From an uncultured Prevotella sp. (GTDB taxonomy: Bacteria > Bacteroidota > Bacteroidia > Bacteroidales > Bacteroidaceae): DNA of 18,727 nt. The notes under the pieces are model-generated. The model searched no databases and was not told where the DNA came from. It worked only from the letters and a program-made list of their open reading frames with translations. Shown here piece after piece: positions 9,301 through 16,239 of this stretch (its first letter is position 1; the number at the start of each line of letters is the position of its first letter). The DNA lies in NCBI GenBank assembly GCA_900547085.1, contig URFI01000015.1:1-18727 (forward strand). Direction: 5' to 3'. The position numbers and the translations under genes were made by a program.

Positions 9301-9884
9301 TTCTTGTTAGGGTCACTGTGTGCCTTGTATTTCGAAGGCTCTCCGGGCAATGTGTTTCCACGTTTCTCGTCCAACACCACCCACTGTCCTTTGCGATTTT
9401 TACCCATCACCTTGATAGAAAACCCATTCTTGGCCTCTTGGGGCTGATAGGCTACGCTGGCAAACAGCTTCACTTGGTTGGCCTTGATGCCCATTCTCTG
9501 CCAGTGGTACTCCAACTTTGCCCGGCTACCCATCAAGATATTGCGGGTGTATTCGCCGCCATCAATGGCCCATTCGCGTTCTCGAAGGGGCAAAACGCCA
9601 CTATTGGTGCTCGCCACCAGATAGGCTGGCTCTTGACGAGTGATGATGCCATCGGTGAGCAATTGTGCCGTTAGGTTGTAATCGTACGATGAAGAGTGGA
9701 AAGCCTGGCGATGCAAAGCGATGTTACGGTAGGTGTCATCCTGCACTAACATAAACACATAAGCCTCTTGCACACGCCCTGGATAAATGCCAATGCCACG
9801 AGTATAGGTTTGTGCAAAAGCAAATTGTACCCAAAAAGTCATCACTACCGAAAAGCAATAAAAATATCTTGAATGCCGTATCAT
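6318..9884 (-). CDS. Secreted GH2 glycoside hydrolase with discoidin-like domains, 1188 aa
   Basis: Signal peptide, residues 1-24 (A-F-A|Q). Two F5/8-type (discoidin-like) modules follow: about 54-245 ('RNIALHRQAFHSSSYDYN') and about 255-355 ('QWVYVDLGVKASFDKIRLHW'). Next comes a GH2 sugar-binding jelly roll (about 370-575, 'ATVPATVLSSYMNIG', 'FDGINWKADIYFNGK'), an Ig-like domain, the TIM barrel (about 690-950) and C-terminal Ig-like domains. Candidate catalytic residues are E810 in 'YCGRNEGYPP' (acid/base) and E868 in 'HSERGMPN' (nucleophile). Overall phrasing ('GGNWGFSESN', 'MNYNMIRNWVGQ', 'YGIMVWQDFW') resembles exo-beta-D-glucosaminidases and plant-type endo-beta-mannosidases, so the substrate is probably a beta-linked mannose or hexosamine glycan, with location periplasm or cell surface. 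No SusC/D, sulfatase or regulator sits beside it, so it is not in an evident polysaccharide locus. It has its own promoter. Confidence 0.88.
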   Translation of the reverse strand: MIRHSRYFYCFSVVMTFWVQFAFAQTYTRGIGIYPGRVQEAYVFMLVQDDTYRNIALHRQAFHSSSYDYNLTAQLLTDGIITRQEPAYLVASTNSGVLPLREREWAIDGGEYTRNILMGSRAKLEYHWQRMGIKANQVKLFASVAYQPQEAKNGFSIKVMGKNRKGQWVVLDEKRGNTLPGEPSKYKAHSDPNKNTVSDLLPTRKVNISFNINTKGKTFSDFRLALDMDGAAYWTVTELKFYQDGRPMTNLLPSSAFNSCWMSAGGGNQWVYVDLGVKASFDKIRLHWVQKARQGQLEVSDDAQRWRPLCKLSSKNATRDEYDCKATARYVRVNMQGARAGQRYALSEVEVMGRGGLVAHPKAESRLDGNLLSLNGGCWRLQRASQVRATGEQIAQAAFDDSKWITATVPATVLSSYMNIGAIPNPNYADHLFMISESFFNSNFWYRRLFHVPQAMLGKHVFLNFDGINWKADIYFNGKKVDRMEGAFVRGRIDVSKLLVAGENVLAVEIVKNQHPGAVKEKNEMNTDFNGGILGYDNPTFHATIGWDWISTIRGRDIGIWNDVYLSAEGGVSLADPLATSCLNLPDTLATVTPSVVLKNNESHAVTGRLRGWIGEVMFEKTVTLPALAKVEAAFDPSKFAVLKNRRLRLWWPNGYGTPYLYDAGFKFEVDGKVSDELRFKAGIREVGYRDVDTRLTMYVNGKRFVPLGGNWGFSESNLNYRGREYDIAVKYHRDMNYNMIRNWVGQTGDEEFYEACDRYGIMVWQDFWLANPADGPDPMDEDMFLKNAKDYVYRIRKHPSIGLYCGRNEGYPPETIDRALRQFVQTLHPGLCYVSSSADDGISGHGPYRALPAKEYFEKQTGKLHSERGMPNVMTFEGLSRTLSPAALWPQNAQWGQHDYTLQGAQQGDSFNKIIEKAFGKVQNAKQFTALAQWVNYEGYRAMYESGSKDRLGLLIWMSHSCWPSMTWQTYDYYFEPTAAFFGVKKACEPLHIQWNASTRNMEVVNLNKVVSGILRAQCEVLDIHGTRLSYHEMALQSKPDTTVVCTKIEEPDMPGTVYFLKMKLVDDNNQVLSDNFYVCSTDEGNLQELRRLPMVTLTTNVKWEGNQATVVLKNESDTPAMMNRVNLKGNDGLQILPVDYSDNYFHLMPGEQKTVTVKWKKEDTRGCEPMLEISGLNVNLKKMSVR

Positions 9885-9921
9885 ATTGTATGTCGTTGAA
9901 AATTGATTGTTGATTGTTTGA

Positions 9922-9952
9922 CAAAAATAAGCATAAAGTACAAGAACACAAA
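9922..9952 (-). promoter_or_regulatory. Promoter of the GH2 gene
   Basis: On the minus strand, TTTG (9952-9949) is separated by exactly 19 bases from TATTTTTG (9929-9922), matching both Bacteroidota promoter boxes. The GH2 start codon is 37 bases downstream of the -7 box. The -33 box lies inside the T-run of the preceding hairpin. Confidence 0.7.
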
Positions 9953-9983
9953 AGGTTAACTCAAGAAAATAAGTTAACCTTTT
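9950..9983 (-). terminator. Intrinsic terminator after waaA
   Basis: Read on the minus strand: AAAAGGTTAACT, a 10-base loop, AGTTAACCTTTT. The 12-base arms are perfect complements, the stem starts with A and ends with T, and the site is 57 bases after the waaA stop. The A/U flanks give a rho-independent shape, although the stem is AT-rich. Confidence 0.65.
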
Positions 9984-10040
9984 ACACTATATCGTTTTAT
10001 AGAAAGTCAAACGGTATCCTTTTTGCAAAGGTAGATTGAT

Positions 10041-11258
10041 TTACAAATCTATTTGCTTCAAAATCTTTTGGGTAGCACCCGCCTTTGATTCCACATAACT
10101 ACCAGCTGCTTCGCCACTCAATCGCAAGTACTCTTGCTGAGTCATGAACTGTTGCATCATACGTGCAAACGAAGAACTATCCGTGATTTCGAACCCTCCC
10201 TTCGCCTTAATCAGTTCTTGCGCTTCTTGAAAACGCTGATGATTAGGACCAAAAAGTACGGGCATTTTCCATACGACGGCTTCTAACACATTGTGTATTC
10301 CTACCCCAAAGCCTCCACCAACGTACGCCACCTCACCATAATGATAAACACTCGATAGCAGTCCGAAGCAGTCGATTAACAAGCATTGAGCTTGTGCAGC
10401 TTCTTCGGGTGTTGTTGCTGTGTAACGAACCGTCTTTCCTTTGCATTTTTCTTCGATTCGTTTCAAATGCTCTTCGCTGATGACATGGGGGGCGATGATC
10501 ATTTTCCAATCCTTACATTCATTCATGAAAGGAATAAAAATATCTTCGTCTGGCGCCCAACTTGAGCCTGCAACAAACACTTTTTTATCTGCTTTGAAAG
10601 CCTCAACTATCGGGAGTTGCTGAGCTTTTTCCTTGATTTGCAACACTCTATCGAAGCGAGTATCGCCTACAACATCGACCGTATCTATCCCTATCGTGTG
10701 AAGCAAGTGTTTGCTCTTTTCGTTTTGGACAAAGAAATGCGTAAAACATCTCAAGACGCCTGCATAACTTTTGCCATACCAACGGAAGAAAATTTGATGC
10801 TCTCGGAAGATGCTACTGACACTGTAGACGGGCACATTGCGGTGCTTGAGGATGTGCAGGTAATTGTACCAAAACTCGTATTTGATGAAGAAGGCCATGC
10901 ACGGGCGCACCGTTCTCAAAAACCTGCGGGCGTTGCGGATGGTATCTATGGGCAGATAACACACAATGTCGGCATGCTCATAGTTCTTCCTCACCTCGTA
11001 ACCCGAAGGCGAAAAGAATGTCAGTAGTATTTTATATTCAGGATAATCGGCGCGGATTCGCTCTATCAACGGCCGCCCTTGCTCAAATTCACCTAACGAA
11101 GCGGCATGAAACCAGATGTATTGATGGTTGGGATTGACCTTGCTCTTGAGGATATCAAGGGTCTGGCGTTCGCCCTTCCACATCTTCTTTACTTTCTTAC
11201 TGAAGATACTGGCCACGGCAACACCGCACAGATAGAGGTATATGGCTACTTGATACAC
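10041..11258 (-). CDS. waaA: 3-deoxy-D-manno-octulosonic acid (Kdo) transferase
   Basis: The enzyme transfers Kdo from CMP-Kdo to lipid A precursor at the inner face of the cytoplasmic membrane (LPS core synthesis). The length of 405 residues is normal for the family. The N-terminus has a hydrophobic membrane-associating stretch (residues 3-19) followed by basic residues. The N-terminal GT-B half carries 'WFHAASLGEFEQG', in which E57 matches the family's catalytic base. The C-terminal half has 'VFVAGSSWAPDEDIF', 'APHVISEEHL', 'YVGGGFGVGIHNVLEAV' and 'PVLFGPNHQRFQEAQEL', the CMP-Kdo-binding region. It follows gltX by 35 bases on the same strand, so they are probably one transcript that ends at the hairpin at 9983-9950. 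kdtA is a synonym. How many Kdo residues it adds cannot be read from sequence. Confidence 0.95.
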   Translation of the reverse strand: MYQVAIYLYLCGVAVASIFSKKVKKMWKGERQTLDILKSKVNPNHQYIWFHAASLGEFEQGRPLIERIRADYPEYKILLTFFSPSGYEVRKNYEHADIVCYLPIDTIRNARRFLRTVRPCMAFFIKYEFWYNYLHILKHRNVPVYSVSSIFREHQIFFRWYGKSYAGVLRCFTHFFVQNEKSKHLLHTIGIDTVDVVGDTRFDRVLQIKEKAQQLPIVEAFKADKKVFVAGSSWAPDEDIFIPFMNECKDWKMIIAPHVISEEHLKRIEEKCKGKTVRYTATTPEEAAQAQCLLIDCFGLLSSVYHYGEVAYVGGGFGVGIHNVLEAVVWKMPVLFGPNHQRFQEAQELIKAKGGFEITDSSSFARMMQQFMTQQEYLRLSGEAAGSYVESKAGATQKILKQIDL

Positions 11259-11293
11259 GATGCAAAGAGGTTTTCCTATTCAGCGTTTTTGCG

Positions 11294-12832
11294 TCAGGCA
11301 AGATGGGAAGCCACAGTGGGAATCTCCTCAATGGCCTTACGCAAACGCCTTAATGTTTCGTTCTTACCCAGGAAAGCCGAGATATCGAACATGCCCGGGC
11401 CTTTGCCTATTCCGACCAAAGTCAAACGGAACGCATTCATAACATCACCCAGTTTATAATCTTTCTCCTTGACCCAGTTCATGACATGCTGCTCTTGATT
11501 CTCAATGGAGAAATCGTCAAGGCCTTCCAGTAAGTCGGCCAACTCGGTCATCTGCTCTACCGAATAGGGTTTCCAACGCTTGCGAACCGTCTTCATGTCG
11601 TACTCCAGCGGTGCTACGAAGAAGAAAGAACACAACGGCCAAAGCTCTTTAACGAAGTCGACACGGTCTTTCATCATGTGAACCACCTGCCGGATACGAT
11701 CCATCGACTCATCTACGCCGTTGTTGGCAACGATGGGTGCGAAGAGATCGGCTATCTCATCATCACTCTTCTGCAACATGTATTCGTGGTTGAACCAAAT
11801 GCCTTTCTGGTAATCATACTTGGCTCCGGCCTTGGAACAGCGCGTGATGTCAAAAGCATCAACCAACTCGTTGAGTGAGAACAGCTCCTGATCGGTTCCC
11901 GGATTCCATCCCAAAAGGGCCAGGAAGTTAACCACTGCCTCGGGGAAATAACCGCTCTCGCGGAATCCTGACGACACTTCACCCGTCTTGGGGTCGTGCC
12001 ATTCGAGCGGAAAGACAGGGAATCCCAGCCGATCACCATCACGTTTTGACAGTTTACCCTTGCCTTCCGGTTTCAGCAACAGGGGCAGATGGGCAAACGA
12101 AGGCATGGTGTCGGTCCAGCCAAACGCCTCGTAGAGCAACACATGGAGGGGCGCGCTGGGCAACCATTCCTCACCTCGGATGACGTGAGTAATCTCCATC
12201 AGATGGTCGTCAACAATGTTGGCCAGATGGTAAGTGGGGAGTTCGTCTGCACTCTTGTACAACACTTTGTCATCAAGGATGTCGCTCTTGACAATCACTT
12301 CGCCACGAATCAAGTCTTGTACATGTATCTCACGACCGGGTTCTACCAAGAAGCGCACCACATACTGCTCACCATCCGCGATGCGTTGTTGGCACTCATC
12401 GGGCGTCATTGTTAATGAATTACGCATCTGCATGCGCGTATGAGCATCATATTGGAAGTTTTTTAATTCGTTTCTTTTGGCCTCCAACTCCTCCGGAGTG
12501 TCAAAAGCATAATAAGCCTTACCTGCATCCAGCAACTGCTGAACGTACGTCTTGTAAATCTCGCGACGCTCGCTTTGACGGTAGGGCCCATGCTCTCCGC
12601 CGAAAGAAACGCCTTCATCAAACTGGATGCCCAACCATTTGAATGACTCAAGGATATATTCTTCGGCTCCAGGAACGAAACGATGAGAGTCGGTGTCCTC
12701 GATTCTAAACACGAGATCGCCACCATGTTGACGTGCGAAAAGATAATTATACAACGCTGTTCGTACTCCACCAATATGTAAAGCACCGGTAGGACTGGGT
12801 GCAAAACGCACCCTTACTTTTCTTTCTGCCAT
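11294..12832 (-). CDS. gltX: Glutamyl-tRNA synthetase
   Basis: This class I synthetase charges tRNA(Glu) with glutamate in the cytoplasm. The 512-residue product starts MAERKVRVRFAPSPTG and contains the HIGH motif variant H19-I-G-G, 'FRIEDTDSHRF', and the KMSKS-type loop K260-L-S-K-R-D-G. Its C-terminal anticodon-binding region is helical. The frame is open 29 codons further upstream to 12919, but that stretch precedes the conserved start, matches nothing in the family, and lies upstream of the likely transcription start near the -7 box at 12875-12868. I therefore choose the ATG at 12832. It is probably co-transcribed with waaA, 35 bases downstream. Whether it also charges tRNA(Gln) depends on whether the genome has glnS or gatCAB, which is not visible here. 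Confidence 0.96.
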   Translation of the reverse strand: MAERKVRVRFAPSPTGALHIGGVRTALYNYLFARQHGGDLVFRIEDTDSHRFVPGAEEYILESFKWLGIQFDEGVSFGGEHGPYRQSERREIYKTYVQQLLDAGKAYYAFDTPEELEAKRNELKNFQYDAHTRMQMRNSLTMTPDECQQRIADGEQYVVRFLVEPGREIHVQDLIRGEVIVKSDILDDKVLYKSADELPTYHLANIVDDHLMEITHVIRGEEWLPSAPLHVLLYEAFGWTDTMPSFAHLPLLLKPEGKGKLSKRDGDRLGFPVFPLEWHDPKTGEVSSGFRESGYFPEAVVNFLALLGWNPGTDQELFSLNELVDAFDITRCSKAGAKYDYQKGIWFNHEYMLQKSDDEIADLFAPIVANNGVDESMDRIRQVVHMMKDRVDFVKELWPLCSFFFVAPLEYDMKTVRKRWKPYSVEQMTELADLLEGLDDFSIENQEQHVMNWVKEKDYKLGDVMNAFRLTLVGIGKGPGMFDISAFLGKNETLRRLRKAIEEIPTVASHLA

Positions 12833-12867
12833 TTTAAATAAATGAAGATAAGATATTAAATTTTGTG

Positions 12868-12875
12868 CAAAAGTA
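12868..12875 (-). promoter_or_regulatory. Candidate -7 box for gltX
   Basis: TACTTTTG on the minus strand matches TAnnTTTG exactly and lies 35 bases before the gltX ATG. I see no clear TTTG at -33. The box supports the shorter gltX start. Confidence 0.5.
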
Positions 12876-13046
12876 GTCATTTTTTTGCAGTATGCCGTAT
12901 TTTTTTTGTATTTTCGCATGATAGTAGGCCGAAAGACCCTGTATCATGAACAGACAAAAGGTTCATGGCACATATACGAGCCTTATAGGGATTACATCCC
13001 ATCCATCAACACGTTTCAGAACAAGATACCTATTTTTTGTGACAAA

Positions 13047-15110
13047 ATGAGTAAACTTAACATAACAGAATCGCAAAACTGGCAAAGCATATTAACGAGG
13101 ATTATGCTCGTGGTGGTCACCGTTGTGCTCATTGTATGGAGCCTTCCACGCGACACGTCGCAGCAGTTTCATTACGATGTGGACAAGCCTTGGATGTATC
13201 ATTCATTCATTGCCACCTTCGATTTCCCCATTTATAAGACAGATGAGGCCATCCAACAGGAGAAAGACTCGCTGATGCAGTATTTCCAACCCTACTTCAA
13301 TTACAAGGCAAGTGTTGAGAAAGAGCAGATAGAACGATTCAAGAACGACTTCAAGTTGGGCGTGCCAGGCTTGCCAGCGGCCTACATGCACATCCTTTTG
13401 GATCGTTTCCATCGCCTCTATCAGGCAGGCATTATCAACACACCCGAATATAATCGGTTCGCAAAAGACTCGACCAACATGGTCAGAGTGGTGAATGGCA
13501 AGGCGGCACAGAGCGTCCAAGTCAATTGCGTTTACTCTACCTTGTCGGCCTACGAACAGCTGTTTGCCGACAACAAGTTGGCTCCTTATCGCCAATTGTT
13601 GCAGCGATGCAACCTTAACTTCTACCTACAGCCCAACTTGATTTATGACAAAGACCGGAGTGAAACGGAACTCAACGACCTTTTGAGTAGCATTCCGATA
13701 GCCAGCGGCATGATGATCAGCGGACAAAAGATTATCGACCGGGGTGACATTGTTGACGAATACACCTATCGGGTATTAAACTCATACGAGCGAGAGATGA
13801 AGCGCAGAAACGTTTCTGACCAAGAAACCAAGACCACTTTCTATGGTCAACTGCTCTATGTCAGCATCCTCATCATTCTGTTCACGGTCTATCTGTCGCT
13901 TTTCCGCAAAGATTATTTCAGCAAGCCGCGCAGCATCATGATGCTTTACGTACTCATCGCGCTGTTTCCCATTCTTGTATCACTGATGATGAAACACAGT
14001 TTGTTCAGCGTGTACATCTTGCCCTTGGCCACCGCAGCCATCTTCGTGCGCATGTTCATGGATTCAAGAACGGCTTTCGTCACACAGTGCATCATCATTC
14101 TAATCTGTGCAGCGGCGGTGAAATATCAGTACGAATTCATCATTATGCAAATCGTTGCGGCCCTGGTAGCCATCTATTCCCTACGCGAACTCACACAACG
14201 CTCGCAGGTATTCAAGACAGCTATCCTCGTAGGACTGTCGTATGCGGTGGTTTATTTCGCGCTGCAGCTCATGCAAAACAGCTCGCTCGACAAGCTCGAC
14301 ATCGACATGTATTACCACTTTGCGGCTAATGCCGTACTGCTGTTGCTGTCTTATCCGCTGATGTATGTCATCGAAAAGATGTTTGGCTTCACGTCCAATG
14401 TCACGCTATTCGAGCTGTCCAACACCAATCGGGGCATCCTTCGCGACCTCAGCGAGATAGCTCCCGGCACCTTCCAGCACTCCATTACCGTGGCTAACCT
14501 GGCCGCTGAGATTGCCAATAAAATTGAGGCCAACGCCCTACTGGTACGTACCGGCGCCCTGTATCATGACATTGGGAAAATGAACAACCCCGCTTTTTTC
14601 ACCGAAAATCAAGTGGGAGCTAACCCACACGATGGCCTATCGCCGAAGGAGAGTGCTCGCATCATCGTGAGTCATGTGCCTGATGGCGTGAAATTGGCTG
14701 AGCAAAACAACCTGCCATCCTTTATCAAAGACTTCATCCTGACCCATCATGGCACCAGCACGGCCAGTTATTTTTACATACAATACAAGAATGAACATCC
14801 CGATGAGGAGGTAGATCCTGCACCATTCTCCTATCCGGGACCCGATCCTTTCACGCGCGAACAAGCCATATTGATGATGTCCGACTCTGTTGAGGCTGCC
14901 TCCCGTTCACTTCCCGAGTACACGGAAGAGAGCATCACAGAGCTTACCAACAAAATCATTGACGGACAAGTGAAGCGCGGTGCCTTCACCGATTGTCCCA
15001 TTACCTTTAGGGATGTGTTGCAAGCCAAGCAGGTATTGATAGAACGACTGAAGGCCATTTACCACACACGGATATCATATCCAGAAGAGAAAGTTAGCAG
15101 CACGAATTAA
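13047..15110 (+). CDS. 7TM-HD (HDIG) membrane phosphodiesterase, PgpH-like
   Basis: The 687-residue protein has one N-terminal membrane helix (about 13-33, 'IMLVVVTVVLIVWSLP'). An extracytoplasmic 7TMR-HDED-type domain follows (about 34-260), then a multi-helix membrane block (about 265-450) and a cytoplasmic HD domain. Visible metal ligands are H478 ('TFQHS'), H507-D508 ('LYHDIGK'), H543 ('IVSHV'), H567-H568 ('LTHHGT') and D613 ('MMSDSVE'). Proteins of this architecture hydrolyse cyclic-di-AMP (PgpH in Firmicutes). The same role here is inferred from family. The frame is open back to 12885, but the ATG at 13047 places a short tail directly before the first helix, as in relatives, and avoids overlap with the gltX promoter. 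It is divergent from gltX and ends 163 bases before the convergent phosphatase gene. Confidence 0.9.
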   Translation: MSKLNITESQNWQSILTRIMLVVVTVVLIVWSLPRDTSQQFHYDVDKPWMYHSFIATFDFPIYKTDEAIQQEKDSLMQYFQPYFNYKASVEKEQIERFKNDFKLGVPGLPAAYMHILLDRFHRLYQAGIINTPEYNRFAKDSTNMVRVVNGKAAQSVQVNCVYSTLSAYEQLFADNKLAPYRQLLQRCNLNFYLQPNLIYDKDRSETELNDLLSSIPIASGMMISGQKIIDRGDIVDEYTYRVLNSYEREMKRRNVSDQETKTTFYGQLLYVSILIILFTVYLSLFRKDYFSKPRSIMMLYVLIALFPILVSLMMKHSLFSVYILPLATAAIFVRMFMDSRTAFVTQCIIILICAAAVKYQYEFIIMQIVAALVAIYSLRELTQRSQVFKTAILVGLSYAVVYFALQLMQNSSLDKLDIDMYYHFAANAVLLLLSYPLMYVIEKMFGFTSNVTLFELSNTNRGILRDLSEIAPGTFQHSITVANLAAEIANKIEANALLVRTGALYHDIGKMNNPAFFTENQVGANPHDGLSPKESARIIVSHVPDGVKLAEQNNLPSFIKDFILTHHGTSTASYFYIQYKNEHPDEEVDPAPFSYPGPDPFTREQAILMMSDSVEAASRSLPEYTEESITELTNKIIDGQVKRGAFTDCPITFRDVLQAKQVLIERLKAIYHTRISYPEEKVSSTN

Positions 15111-15168
15111 AAGAGGCCTCTACAAGTTAGATGTGGACTCTGCCTCGGCGGAAATGTTTGGTGCAGAT

Positions 15169-15186
15169 TATGACTTTGGAGTCATA
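15169..15186 (+). other. Small hairpin after the HD gene
   Basis: TATGACT, loop TTGG, AGTCATA: a perfect 7-base stem 58 bases after the stop. A 10-base palindrome AGAGGCCTCT (15112-15121) sits right after the stop as well. Either may be part of 3'-end processing; neither has a T-run. Confidence 0.3.
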
Positions 15187-15196
15187 GACAAATAAA

Positions 15197-15236
15197 CTAT
15201 ATGCCTACGCTCGTTCACGGACACGTAGGCATATAG
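15197..15236. terminator. Bidirectional terminator hairpin between convergent genes
   Basis: CTATATGCCTACG (15197-15209) and CGTAGGCATATAG (15224-15236) are a perfect 13-base pair with a 14-base loop. It lies between the convergent HD gene and phosphatase gene. On the minus strand the stem is followed by TTTATTTG, favouring termination of the phosphatase operon. Confidence 0.75.
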
Positions 15237-15273
15237 ATTGTTCGATAAAAAACATGTAATGCAACCAAGATAG

Positions 15274-16227
15274 CTACTTTTTCACAGGAAGGGTGTAGAG
15301 AATCTTACCTTCCTTGTTGATGGCATAGAGGGTGAGTTGTTGTTTGTTGGCACTAATCACTGTAAATCCTGTGGACCCATCGCACCAACGGGTTCCGTCT
15401 GTTGGCTGTACAGGGCGTGAGAGAGCTGCTGCAGAGTTGACCCAATAATTAATATTGTCACCTTTCTTCTTGATATATTGAAAGTTGTGTATATGACCAC
15501 AGCCATATACCGCCACATTGGAATGTCGCTGAAGCACGGGCAAAAGATATTTCTGCATGTCGGCACGTTCTTTGTCCGACTTGGAAGTCTGCGCATAGAT
15601 GGGATGATGTCCCACACAGATCACCCAATCTTCGTGTGCAGCAGTCAACGTACTGTCCAGCCATGCCAGCTCTTGTTCAAGGTTTTGTAAATGAGCATCA
15701 GGATAAGTTTCGGTATTCTTTCGGTATTTACTGATAAGGGGAGTAGTGTCAAGAAATACGATTCGCACCGTACAGCCATCACCTTCGAATACTTTGGAGT
15801 AGTAACGAGCTGGCATTGCCCATCGACGGCTCACATGAGCATAATTGAGTACAGCTTGGGTATTGCCACGATATTCGTGATTACCCAAAACAGGATACCA
15901 AAAACACATCAGCTCTGGATGAGAATAGATTAGCTCATAATTTGTCATCCACAAAGGATCGGTAACGCTTTGCACGCCGTTGAAATGATGAATATCACCT
16001 ACAGCAATCACTGCCTCGGGTCCAACAGTCTCCGCCATGGTACCCATCAACTGGGCTATGGTTTTCTGGTCGTAATAGCCATTACGTCCCATATCATTCA
16101 CCCAATACAGGTTGACATCAGCTTTCATTTGTTTCCAATCAGCAGGGGGTTGCGCCTGAGAGGAAATGAAAGGCAAAAGTAAGGTGACAACAAATAGTAT
16201 CTGTTTGAAAAACTTGTTCATTTTCAT
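15274..16227 (-). CDS. Secreted purple-acid-phosphatase-like metallophosphatase
   Basis: Signal peptide, residues 1-25 (S-Q-A|Q), then one calcineurin-like phosphoesterase domain, 317 residues in total. Order and spacing of motifs match mammalian TRAP-type purple acid phosphatases: N44-D45-M-G47, G77-D78-I-H-H81, G115-N116-H117-E118, 'SRRWAMPARYY', H207-H208-P, and G244-H245-I-H247. These would hold a two-metal centre that cleaves phosphate monoesters in the periplasm or at the surface. The second motif has His81 where purple acid phosphatases have the Fe-binding Tyr (GDxxY), so it is probably not a purple enzyme. It begins 12 bases after the beta-helix lipoprotein gene, so it is co-transcribed with it and the TonB receptor. 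A second Met (codon 3) is an alternative start. Substrate unknown; phytate, nucleotides or phospho-sugars are possible. Confidence 0.9.
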   Translation of the reverse strand: MKMNKFFKQILFVVTLLLPFISSQAQPPADWKQMKADVNLYWVNDMGRNGYYDQKTIAQLMGTMAETVGPEAVIAVGDIHHFNGVQSVTDPLWMTNYELIYSHPELMCFWYPVLGNHEYRGNTQAVLNYAHVSRRWAMPARYYSKVFEGDGCTVRIVFLDTTPLISKYRKNTETYPDAHLQNLEQELAWLDSTLTAAHEDWVICVGHHPIYAQTSKSDKERADMQKYLLPVLQRHSNVAVYGCGHIHNFQYIKKKGDNINYWVNSAAALSRPVQPTDGTRWCDGSTGFTVISANKQQLTLYAINKEGKILYTLPVKK

Positions 16228-16239
16228 GTTGATTGATGT

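Noticed and set aside
12833..12919. Upstream extension of gltX by 29 codons
   Set aside because: Does not match the family N-terminus and would start upstream of the probable transcription start.
12885..13046. Upstream extension of the HD gene by 54 codons
   Set aside because: Places an unlikely polar segment before the first membrane helix and overlaps the gltX promoter; the ATG at 13047 fits relatives better.
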